In this document: positions 1 through 6,238 of the stretch, piece by piece
Numbering within the stretch: the first letter of the stretch is position 1
Layout of the letters: each line of letters opens with the position of its first letter
Assembly: GCA_020848315.1 (NCBI GenBank)
Contig: JADLAH010000051.1
Location: forward strand, 1 to 10,507
Direction: 5' to 3'
DNA: 10,507 nucleotides
Source: Chitinophagales bacterium
GTDB lineage: Bacteria > Bacteroidota > Bacteroidia > Chitinophagales > JADIYW01
Program-made: the position numbers and the translations under genes
The notes under the pieces: model-generated
The model's database searches: none
Told to the model about the DNA's origin: nothing
What the model saw: only the letters and a program-made list of their open reading frames with translations

Positions 1-1
1 A

Positions 2-109
2 AAGAAATACGGCAGCAAGTATTCCGTCAAACAATTCAATGAACAGTTGCTGCAATACGGAAGCGCTCCGGTGAAACATATCAGGGAACTTTTATTATCC
101 GGAAAATAA
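2..109 (+). CDS. C-terminal end of a probable DUF885 family protein (5' truncated)
   Basis: An open frame enters from the left edge and runs 35 codons to a TAA at 107-109. The peptide contains KQFNEQLLQYGSAPVKHIRE. The pattern, a short helix and then Asn/Gly-Ser-Ala-Pro followed by an amphipathic helix ending the protein, resembles the C-terminus of DUF885 proteins (putative metallopeptidase-like, often lipoproteins in Bacteroidota), where a 'G(S/A)xP' turn precedes the last helix. No catalytic motif lies in the visible part, so the family call rests on the tail alone. Coding is supported by the uninterrupted frame and by a terminator about 90 bases past the stop. It could be another helical protein. 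Confidence 0.55.
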   Translation, partial: KKYGSKYSVKQFNEQLLQYGSAPVKHIRELLLSGK

Positions 110-157
110 TGTGTTAAATAAATTGCGGCTTTGCAGAATTTAAGCCAACTTCATTTC

Positions 158-171
158 AAGATTGCAATCTT
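158..171. repeat. Perfect 14-base palindrome
   Basis: AAGATTGCAATCTT reads the same on both strands. It sits between the stop of the left-edge gene and the terminator at 196-220, well upstream of the phospholipase genes. It could be an operator half-site pair, but a perfect 14-base palindrome is expected by chance about once per 10-20 kb, so no function is claimed. Confidence 0.2.
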
Positions 172-195
172 ACCATAGTAGACTAAAATAGTTCT

Positions 196-220
196 AAAGC
201 GCCTTACGGGCGCTTTTTTT
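196..220 (+). terminator. Rho-independent terminator
   Basis: AAAGCGCC at 196-203 pairs perfectly with GGCGCTTT at 209-216 around a five-base loop (TTACG), and the T tract continues to 220. The eight-pair GC-cored stem with an uninterrupted run of seven T residues is a textbook intrinsic terminator. It lies 87 bases past the stop of the left-edge gene and 60 bases before the first phospholipase gene, so it separates the two transcription units. The A tract on the 5' arm could also let it work on the minus strand, but no minus-strand gene ends here. Confidence 0.9.
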
Positions 221-280
221 ATGTTGTCGTGCAACTTTCTCAGATAGAATTCCTATCTTAATATTCACAACCCGCACGCA

Positions 281-1468
281 ATGAATTCAAAAACCATGCT
301 TATTTTATTGGCTATCTTTGTGATATCCTGTAAAAAAGAAGAATCCACCAACAGCCGACTTCGTCCGATTCCGGATCAGACAGCGCTGAACACACTCCAG
401 TTAAATCAGATACAGGTCTTAGGCAGCCACAACAGCTACCACAAAAGAATGCCTGCCAAATTATTTGACTTCCTGAAAACCATCAATTTTATCTTACCCG
501 CTGAATACAAAGTGGAATCGCTGGATTACGACCACGAACCACTCTATACACAACTCGACACTTATGGCATGCGCAGTTTTGAGATAGATATCTATGCGGA
601 TCCGAATGGCGGCCGATTCAAGAACAGAAAAGGCAACGCTTTTGCGGGACTTCCGGAAGCATCGGGCATTGCGGAGTTGGCGCAGCCCGGCTATAAGGTG
701 ATGCATATTCCGGATATTGATTATGATACTCATCACTACACATTCAAGAGCATGTTGACCGACTTAAAAAAATGGTCGGATGCCCACCCGAACCACCTGC
801 CTATTTTCCTACTGATAGAAGGAAAAGAAACTACAGTAGGCGATTTCCTCGGTTTCATCGGATTTGCAACTGCTGTGAGATTTACACCTGCGCTGACAGA
901 TGCCATCGATGAAGAAATCAAAAGTGTCTTTGGAAATTCACTAGACAAAGTGATCACACCGGATAAGGTAAGAGGCGACTATACAACATTGGAGGAAGCC
1001 GTACTCAACAACAACTGGCCTACTATCGGCGAGAGCAGAGGTAAATTTATTTTCGTTATGCAGGGGGCTTCTGTGGATGACTATCTGGTCGGACATCCAT
1101 CCCTGAAAGGACGTGCGATGTTCACCAATTCCACCCCCGGAAAACCGGAAGCCGCATTCGTGCAATACAACAGTCCGGTGAGAGAAGAAAACAGCATTAT
1201 TGATGCCGTACAAAAAGGATATATCGTCAGAACCCGTTCAGACGGTCCGAACGAAGAAAACCGAACCGGCAGCTATGCCAATCAGGAAGCGGCCTTCCGC
1301 AGCGGCGGACAGATTATCTCTACAGATTATTACCGTCCGGATCCACGCTATCTGACGAAGCCTGCTGAATTCACCAACTACAGCTGCAGATTCCCGAACG
1401 GAGAACTGGCTCGTATCAATCCTATCAATGCCGCTGACAAACAAACGTATGGCAAATTTGCAGAATAA
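281..1468 (+). CDS. Ca2+-dependent phosphoinositide-specific phospholipase C-like lipoprotein (PI-PLC-C1 family)
   Basis: This 395-residue protein begins with a lipoprotein signal peptide: Lys4, a hydrophobic stretch (LILLAIFVIS) and a lipobox ending at Cys17. The residues after the Cys are KKEES, which fits the K-(D/E)-(D/E) surface-export signal described for Bacteroidota lipoproteins. The catalytic-type core has GSHNSYH (His50 and His54), RSFEIDIYADP (Glu101, Asp103) and MHIPDIDY (His142, Asp145). I recognise these as the PI-PLC-C1 (PF16670-like) pattern, in which two His act as acid/base and the acidic residues bind Ca2+. The expected reaction is cleavage of phosphatidylinositol-type lipids to diacylglycerol and a cyclic inositol phosphate; the real substrate is unknown. 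The start at ATG 281 keeps the charged n-region; ATG 296 is an alternative. The neighbouring gene is a full-length paralogue and overlaps its 3' end. No strong ribosome binding site is seen. Confidence 0.85.
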   Translation: MNSKTMLILLAIFVISCKKEESTNSRLRPIPDQTALNTLQLNQIQVLGSHNSYHKRMPAKLFDFLKTINFILPAEYKVESLDYDHEPLYTQLDTYGMRSFEIDIYADPNGGRFKNRKGNAFAGLPEASGIAELAQPGYKVMHIPDIDYDTHHYTFKSMLTDLKKWSDAHPNHLPIFLLIEGKETTVGDFLGFIGFATAVRFTPALTDAIDEEIKSVFGNSLDKVITPDKVRGDYTTLEEAVLNNNWPTIGESRGKFIFVMQGASVDDYLVGHPSLKGRAMFTNSTPGKPEAAFVQYNSPVREENSIIDAVQKGYIVRTRSDGPNEENRTGSYANQEAAFRSGGQIISTDYYRPDPRYLTKPAEFTNYSCRFPNGELARINPINAADKQTYGKFAE

Positions 1469-2663
1469 AAAGATTGGCAGCCTGTGCTGTTTACTGCGCC
1501 ATCTGGTGAGCCTCTGCATCGCTATCGGCATCAGCACTGCTGTCGTGGCAGGAGACAATCTGCCGGAACCTGCTGATTTTGATCCGGAACAACTTCGTCT
1601 GCATCAACTGCAATTTCTGGGTAGTCACAACAGCTACCACCTGCGGGCAAATGAACCCGTTCTGAACTTTCTGAAAGGACTCAGTTTTATTTTTCCCAAA
1701 GAATACAATCCTAAAGACCTGGATTATGAACACGAACCGCTGCGTGTGCAACTGGACAGCTTTCACCTCCGTAGTTTCGAGATAGACATCTATGCAGATC
1801 CGGAGGGCGGACACTATTACAAACGAAAAAAGAACAACCTGCTCGGAAAGCCCAAAGCATCCGGGAATCCGCTACTGCTGGAGCCGGGCTTCAAGGTATT
1901 CCATATTCCCGATATTGATTACAATTCAAGGTATACGACCTTCAAGGAAATGCTGTCAGATTTTAAATCATGGAGCGATGAGCATCCTTCGCATTTCCCG
2001 ATTTTTATTCTGGTAGAAAGCAAAACGCAAACAATTGCTGAGAAAATAAAAAAATTAAAATTCACCCACAGTATTCCCTACTGCGATAAAATGTGTGATG
2101 CGCTGGATGAAGAAGTAAAAGCCGTATTCGGCGACAGCCTCCACCAAGTAATTACACCGGATAAAGTACGTGGAAACTTTGCTACGCTGAATGAAGCTGT
2201 GCTGGCCAAGCAATGGCCGACACTGGCTGAATCCAGAGGGAAATTTATTTTCATCCTGATGAGTTCCGCCGTTGACGCCTATACGGCCAACCATCCTTCC
2301 CTGGCGGGCAGAGTGATGTTTACCTTCTCCGAGCCCGGAAAGCCGGAAAGCGCGTTCCTGAAATTTGACGATGCGCATATCGACGAGCAGACGATACGAA
2401 AAGCGGTGGAACAAGGCTATCTGGTACGCACCAGAGCGGACGGACCGAACATTCAGAACCGAAGTGGAGACTATACACAACAGCAAAGTGCTTTCAGAAG
2501 CGGCGCACAGATCATCTCCACCGACTATTACCGACCGGATCCGCGGCACGAATATCAGCCGAAGAAATTCACCAGATATCACTGCACATTTGGCAAAGGG
2601 AAAATTATCCGTGTCAATCCGGTGCAAGTCTCGCCACTTCCGGATTTGATGATAAAAGAATAA
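1449..2663 (+). CDS. Ca2+-dependent phosphoinositide-specific phospholipase C-like secreted protein (paralogue of the upstream gene)
   Basis: A 404-residue paralogue of the upstream protein. It has the same motif order and identical spacing: GSHNSYH (His60, His64), RSFEIDIYADP (Glu111, Asp113) and FHIPDIDY (His152). The distances from the first His to Glu and to the last His are 51 and 92 residues in both proteins, so the core aligns without gaps. Late blocks such as QIISTDYYRPDPR are shared too. Unlike its twin it has no lipobox: Lys-Lys, a hydrophobic stretch (LVSLCIAIGISTAVVA) and a likely signal peptidase I site near VVA-GD predict a soluble periplasmic or secreted enzyme. ATG 1449 is preferred because it gives a compact n-region; an in-frame ATG at 1428 would add seven residues. 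With ATG 1449 it overlaps the upstream gene by 20 bases in another frame, which suggests co-transcription and coupled translation. Confidence 0.83.
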   Translation: MANLQNKKIGSLCCLLRHLVSLCIAIGISTAVVAGDNLPEPADFDPEQLRLHQLQFLGSHNSYHLRANEPVLNFLKGLSFIFPKEYNPKDLDYEHEPLRVQLDSFHLRSFEIDIYADPEGGHYYKRKKNNLLGKPKASGNPLLLEPGFKVFHIPDIDYNSRYTTFKEMLSDFKSWSDEHPSHFPIFILVESKTQTIAEKIKKLKFTHSIPYCDKMCDALDEEVKAVFGDSLHQVITPDKVRGNFATLNEAVLAKQWPTLAESRGKFIFILMSSAVDAYTANHPSLAGRVMFTFSEPGKPESAFLKFDDAHIDEQTIRKAVEQGYLVRTRADGPNIQNRSGDYTQQQSAFRSGAQIISTDYYRPDPRHEYQPKKFTRYHCTFGKGKIIRVNPVQVSPLPDLMIKE

Positions 2664-2687
2664 CTTCACGGAATAAATCAACCGATT

Positions 2688-2948
2688 ATGGCAGCACTCC
2701 GACATGCAAAAACCCTGAATATTCTAGCCATCGTATGCGGCATTTGGTTCCTGCTCAGCAGCTGGATGTGGTTCTACCTGGCCAATGTATTTTTCTCATT
2801 TCCGGCAGGCATACTGGGACTCATTTGCTGGTATTTCGGAAGGAATGATGAATCGAGCAAAGCACTTAACCGACTGGCACTGCGGATTATCATCGCAGGT
2901 ATCATAGTCGCGATATTATCGTTTACTTATTTCTATTTTCAGGGATAA
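2688..2948 (+). CDS. Small hypothetical membrane protein with three predicted helices
   Basis: An 86-residue hydrophobic protein of no family I recognise. Three likely membrane helices lie at about 10-30, 31-51 and 63-83. A charged link between the second and third (GRNDESSKALNR) is probably cytosolic or periplasmic. It is rich in Trp, Phe and Tyr. ATG 2688 lies 24 bases after the stop of the second phospholipase gene on the same strand, so it is probably the last gene of that transcript. Its stop is only five bases from the end of the converging cdd gene. Coding is supported by the coherent helix pattern and the operon-like spacing. Nothing shows what it does; a link with the phospholipases is only positional. 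Confidence 0.7.
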   Translation: MAALRHAKTLNILAIVCGIWFLLSSWMWFYLANVFFSFPAGILGLICWYFGRNDESSKALNRLALRIIIAGIIVAILSFTYFYFQG

Positions 2949-2953
2949 TTTAA

Positions 2954-3436
2954 TTATAGAAAATCCGCATCGAAGTGAAGTGGCAGTAAATCTTTGATGG
3001 ATTTAAATACATACACTTCGCCGGTTTCACCCATCAGGATGACTTCGATATCCTGTTTATGCTTACATTCCGCTTCAAAGATGGTCTGACGACAGATACC
3101 ACACGGTGCTGCCGGTGTGTTAACCGGATTCTTTTCGCTGCTACACGTGATGGCTATAGACTGTATCTTTTCATGGGACGCCAGAGAGGCCGCGGCACTC
3201 AGGGCGGTGCGCTCGGCGCAGAATCCAATAGGATATGCTGCATTCTCCTGATTACTACCATGAATCACTTTGCCGTTATTCAACAACAATGCTGCACCAA
3301 CATTAAATCCGGAATATGGCGCGTAGCTACCTTCCTTGGCCTTTCTCGCCTCTGTGATTAACGCCCTGTAGTGCTCCGGCGTTTCTTCCCAGTTTTCATA
3401 GCACACATAAGCAGTCTGATGTATTTTATTTTTCAT
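2954..3436 (-). CDS. cdd: Cytidine deaminase
   Basis: A 160-residue homotetrameric-type cytidine deaminase, which converts cytidine and deoxycytidine to uridine and deoxyuridine in pyrimidine salvage. The zinc site is complete: CAE (Cys73 as ligand, Glu75 as proton shuttle) and PCGIC (Cys112, Cys115). Substrate residues are seen in SGFNVGAAL (about 42-50) and NQENAAYPIG (about 62-71). ATG at 3436-3434 overlaps the TGA of the upstream Nudix gene in the classic ATGA arrangement, which indicates translational coupling. An upstream TTG at 3445 would add only three residues and is less likely. It is the last gene of the minus-strand operon, and its 3' end faces the small membrane-protein gene across five bases. 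About 20 residues at each end lie outside the motifs, which is usual for Bacteroidota versions. Confidence 0.96.
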   Translation of the reverse strand: MKNKIHQTAYVCYENWEETPEHYRALITEARKAKEGSYAPYSGFNVGAALLLNNGKVIHGSNQENAAYPIGFCAERTALSAAASLASHEKIQSIAITCSSEKNPVNTPAAPCGICRQTIFEAECKHKQDIEVILMGETGEVYVFKSIKDLLPLHFDADFL

Positions 3437-4011
3437 ATCCGGCAAATTTTACCTTGTTCCAGCAATACCTTTACTTTCAGCAATCCGATTATGGAAATTG
3501 CATCCTGTATCTCTCCATTCATCGCCATCGCTATTGCTTCAGATAAAGGTAATTTTTTTATCTGTAATTGTTCCGTTTCATCGGGCGCATTTTCCGTTTC
3601 AGACAACCCCTGCGCAACGAATATAATGGCTTTTTCATCACACACTGCATTCGATGTATAACAAACAGCAATTTCTGTCCATTGTTCAGCCAGCAGCCCA
3701 ACTTCTTCCTGTAATTCGCGTTTTGCGGCATCCAGAATAGAAGCACCGAGCTTGCCGCCACCTTCCGGAATCTCCCAACTGTATTTTTTAAGCGGGTAGC
3801 GATATTGCCCGACCAGCCAGGTGTTGCCGGCTTCATCCAGCGGCACTATACCGATGGCATAATGTTTAAAATGCACTGAACCGTAAATGCCTGCAGTGCC
3901 TGCCGGCGTTATGACATCTTCATGTACAACGGTAATCCAGTTGTTATCATACACCTCCTGCCGCTGCACGGACTCCCAGGGATTTTCTGTTTCTGAATAT
4001 TCAGTAATCAT
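3433..4011 (-). CDS. Nudix hydrolase, ADP-ribose pyrophosphatase-like
   Basis: A 192-residue Nudix protein of the ADP-ribose pyrophosphatase type. The N-terminal strands (VYDNNWITVVHEDVITPAG) and the segment QYRYPLKKYSWEIPEGGG leading into the Nudix box are typical of that subfamily, which cleaves ADP-ribose to AMP and ribose 5-phosphate. The box has the metal-binding core R98-E-L-Q-E102-E103-V-G105-L. The position usually held by the first Glu of Gx5Ex7REUxEExGU is Ala90 (codon GCT), counted from Gly84. The rest of the fold, including the region after the box, is present, so the protein is not visibly broken. It lies six bases after the sirtuin gene, and its TGA overlaps the ATG of cdd. The sirtuin next door makes acyl-ADP-ribose, which fits an ADP-ribose-clearing role. 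Substrate assignment is an inference. Confidence 0.87.
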   Translation of the reverse strand: MITEYSETENPWESVQRQEVYDNNWITVVHEDVITPAGTAGIYGSVHFKHYAIGIVPLDEAGNTWLVGQYRYPLKKYSWEIPEGGGKLGASILDAAKRELQEEVGLLAEQWTEIAVCYTSNAVCDEKAIIFVAQGLSETENAPDETEQLQIKKLPLSEAIAMAMNGEIQDAISIIGLLKVKVLLEQGKICRI

Positions 4012-4017
4012 GTTATT

Positions 4018-4707
4018 TCAGGCTTCCTCCAATAATTCTTTAACGAGTCGGGAAATACCGGTCGTTGCTTTTTCTTCTATGTAAGTAACATTCTGCACAG
4101 CAGCCATGGACGGACGTCCGGGATCTACCACATATTTTGGAACGGCAAAATCGGTATAATGTACTAGTCCTGCCGCGGGATAGACCACCAATGAGGTGCC
4201 CACCACAATTAAGATATCCGCTTTGGCAACAATTTCCGCGGCACGTTCCAACATAGGCACCTGTTCGCCAAACCACACAATATGTGGTCTCAGCTGGCTT
4301 CCCAGCGCGCACACATCACCTTCATTCAGATCCGACTTCCAGTCGTAGACTATTGTTTCATCTTTTGTGCTTCTAACTTTCAGTAGCTCGCCATGTAAAT
4401 GCAGCACATTGGCGGAACCTGCGCGTTCGTGCAAATCATCGACATTCTGCGTAACAATATGTACATCATATTTTTCTTCCAACCGCACTAGCTGAAAGTG
4501 TGCCTCATTCGGTACACACGCAAGCAATTGTCTTCTTCGTTGATTATAAAAATCCAGCACCAATGTACGATTGCGCAACCAGGCATCATAGGTGGCCACG
4601 TCTTCGATCCGGTAATTCTCCCACAGGCCATCGCTGTCTCTGAATGTTTTTATGCCACTCTCCGCACTGATACCTGCACCACTTAATACTACAATTCTTT
4701 TTTTCAT
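4018..4707 (-). CDS. cobB: NAD-dependent protein deacylase, sirtuin of the class III (CobB/SIRT5) type
   Basis: A 229-residue Sir2-family enzyme that removes acyl groups from lysine using NAD+, releasing nicotinamide and O-acyl-ADP-ribose. The NAD site is seen in GAGISAESGIKTFR (10-23), TQNVDDLHERAG (86-97) and VVGTSLVVYPAAGL near the C-terminus. The catalytic His is His105 in HLHGEL, and the substrate-binding strand is RPHIVWFGE. Tyr54 and Arg57 in FYNQRRR match the Y-x-x-R pair that lets class III sirtuins accept succinyl or malonyl lysine. The two Cys-x-x-Cys pairs of the usual zinc module are absent: only one Cys lies between His105 and RPHIVWFGE. Some short sirtuins lack zinc cysteines, so this need not mean loss of activity. 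It starts 15 bases after nnr and ends six bases before the Nudix gene. Confidence 0.94.
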   Translation of the reverse strand: MKKRIVVLSGAGISAESGIKTFRDSDGLWENYRIEDVATYDAWLRNRTLVLDFYNQRRRQLLACVPNEAHFQLVRLEEKYDVHIVTQNVDDLHERAGSANVLHLHGELLKVRSTKDETIVYDWKSDLNEGDVCALGSQLRPHIVWFGEQVPMLERAAEIVAKADILIVVGTSLVVYPAAGLVHYTDFAVPKYVVDPGRPSMAAVQNVTYIEEKATTGISRLVKELLEEA

Positions 4708-4722
4708 ATTTCTATTCAGATT

Positions 4723-6237
4723 TTAGTAGCTCACATGTCGAAATGCCGCACCAAGCGCGTCAATAATATCCGATGCAATCATGCTTTCCATACTCTGATT
4801 TTGCAAGGCCATATCGCCCGCCAGTCCGTGGAGATATACGCCCAGGATGGCACTCTGTTCCGGTGTGTATCGTTGCGCCAGCAATCCTGCAATTATTCCT
4901 GTCAGCACATCGCCGCTGCCGGCGGTGGCCATTCCTGCATTGCCGGTCGCATTAAAATATACTTTCCCATCAGGCGTCGCAACGGCAGTATGCGCACCTT
5001 TCAACACAACTGTGACGCCATATTTCCGGGCAAACTGCTGCAACAAGGAAAGTCTCTCAAAATCATTTTCCCAACTACCTGCAAGACGCTGAAATTCCCG
5101 TGGATGTGGTGTAAGTATGCTACCGGATGGCAACAAGGACAGCCATTCCGGATGCTGCGATAAAATATTCAACGCATCGGCATCCAGCACCATCGGGTTC
5201 TTTTGTTTTGCAATACATTCCTGTAAAGCCTGTGCTGTAGCGGCCGCAGTACCAATACCGGGACCAACCGCTAAGGCATCATATACTACAGGCAACGTCA
5301 TATCTGCTAATATATTTTCAGACACATCCGGCAGGCACATTACTTCCGGAACTGCTGTCTGCATGATTTCATATCCGCAAGCCGGAATGCGGGCCGTAAC
5401 CAGTCCTGCGCCACTGCGCAGGCATGCTTTTGCCGACAATACCGCTGCACCCATTTTTCCGTAGCTGCCCGCCATAATACAGGCATGTCCGAAGGTTCCT
5501 TTGTGACTGTATTTACTTCTGTCATGCAGCATTTCATTTGCATCGTGCTGTTCCAGATAGTAAAAATCAGTAATCGCATTATCGAGATAATCTTCATGCA
5601 GTCCGATGTCCAGCACCTTGAAATCCTGCACATACACACCATTTTCCGGCAGCAGCATCGCCAATTTAGGAGATTGAAACGTATAAGCAATATGAGCTTT
5701 TACCGCTATACCGGGAGTTGTCTGATCGGCAAACAAACCACTCGGAATATCAACAGACACGACGTATTCAAAGTTGCATTCATTGATTTGCTGTATAAAA
5801 GGAAAATAGCGGGAACCACTTTGTACCGGTTCATTTAATCCCGTTCCCAATATGGCATCTATTACGATAGCATGAGAAGGAATCCGGGAAATTTCATCGG
5901 AAGAACTTATTTGCCGAATGCGGGTGGAATAATTACTTTCCAGCCTTTTATAGTTAGCGGAGAAATCGGCGGAATGCTTTTCTGCGGGCAATATCCACAC
6001 CCATACCTCATACGATTTATGTAGCAGCATACGCGCGACCGCAAGGCCGTCTCCGCCGTTATTACCGGGACCGCAGAGGATGTATACCGGATGTTTCAAC
6101 GCAACAAAATCTTTCCCGAACTGCGCCACAAAGGCTGCCGCTGCACGCTCCATCAACTGTAACGAGGATACCGGCTCATAGGCAATCGTATACTGATCTG
6201 CTTCGCGCATCTGTTTCCCTGACAATATCTTCAGCAT
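4723..6237 (-). CDS. nnr: Bifunctional NAD(P)H-hydrate epimerase / ADP-dependent NAD(P)H-hydrate dehydratase
   Basis: A 504-residue metabolite-repair enzyme that restores NADH and NADPH from their hydrated, inactive forms. The N-terminal YjeF_N epimerase domain (about 1-215) has GPGNNGGDG (56-64), DAILGTG (127-133) and DIPSG (163-167). The C-terminal ribokinase-like dehydratase domain (about 235-500) has HKGTFG (245-250), LDADALN (351-357), TPHPREF (376-382), KGAHT (413-417) and AGSGDVLTG (439-447). Both domains are complete and the length is normal for the fused form. ATG 6237 is chosen because the protein then begins MLKILSGKQMREADQYT, the usual start of the family. The ATG at 6291 would place 18 extra residues inside the upstream NlpC/P60 gene. 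The upstream TGA ends one base before this ATG, so translation is probably coupled. Confidence 0.96.
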   Translation of the reverse strand: MLKILSGKQMREADQYTIAYEPVSSLQLMERAAAAFVAQFGKDFVALKHPVYILCGPGNNGGDGLAVARMLLHKSYEVWVWILPAEKHSADFSANYKRLESNYSTRIRQISSSDEISRIPSHAIVIDAILGTGLNEPVQSGSRYFPFIQQINECNFEYVVSVDIPSGLFADQTTPGIAVKAHIAYTFQSPKLAMLLPENGVYVQDFKVLDIGLHEDYLDNAITDFYYLEQHDANEMLHDRSKYSHKGTFGHACIMAGSYGKMGAAVLSAKACLRSGAGLVTARIPACGYEIMQTAVPEVMCLPDVSENILADMTLPVVYDALAVGPGIGTAAATAQALQECIAKQKNPMVLDADALNILSQHPEWLSLLPSGSILTPHPREFQRLAGSWENDFERLSLLQQFARKYGVTVVLKGAHTAVATPDGKVYFNATGNAGMATAGSGDVLTGIIAGLLAQRYTPEQSAILGVYLHGLAGDMALQNQSMESMIASDIIDALGAAFRHVSY

Positions 6238-6238
6238 A

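Noticed and set aside
254..261. TATCTTAA as a -7 promoter element for the first phospholipase gene
   Set aside because: It matches TAnnTTTG only in part, and the nearest TTG (224-226) is 27 bases upstream, too far for the usual spacing.
428..1640. The 15-base string CACAACAGCTACCAC repeated at 428-442 and 1626-1640
   Set aside because: It encodes the shared HNSYH catalytic motif of the two paralogues, so it reflects gene duplication and not a separate repeat element.
2055..2705. A 216-codon open frame on the minus strand across the second phospholipase gene
   Set aside because: It lies antisense to a gene with clear catalytic motifs, has no recognisable domain, and is rich in Cys, Arg and His as expected for a shadow frame.
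3437..3445. TTG start for cdd, three codons upstream
   Set aside because: The ATG at 3436 forms a standard ATGA overlap with the Nudix stop and is the simpler start.
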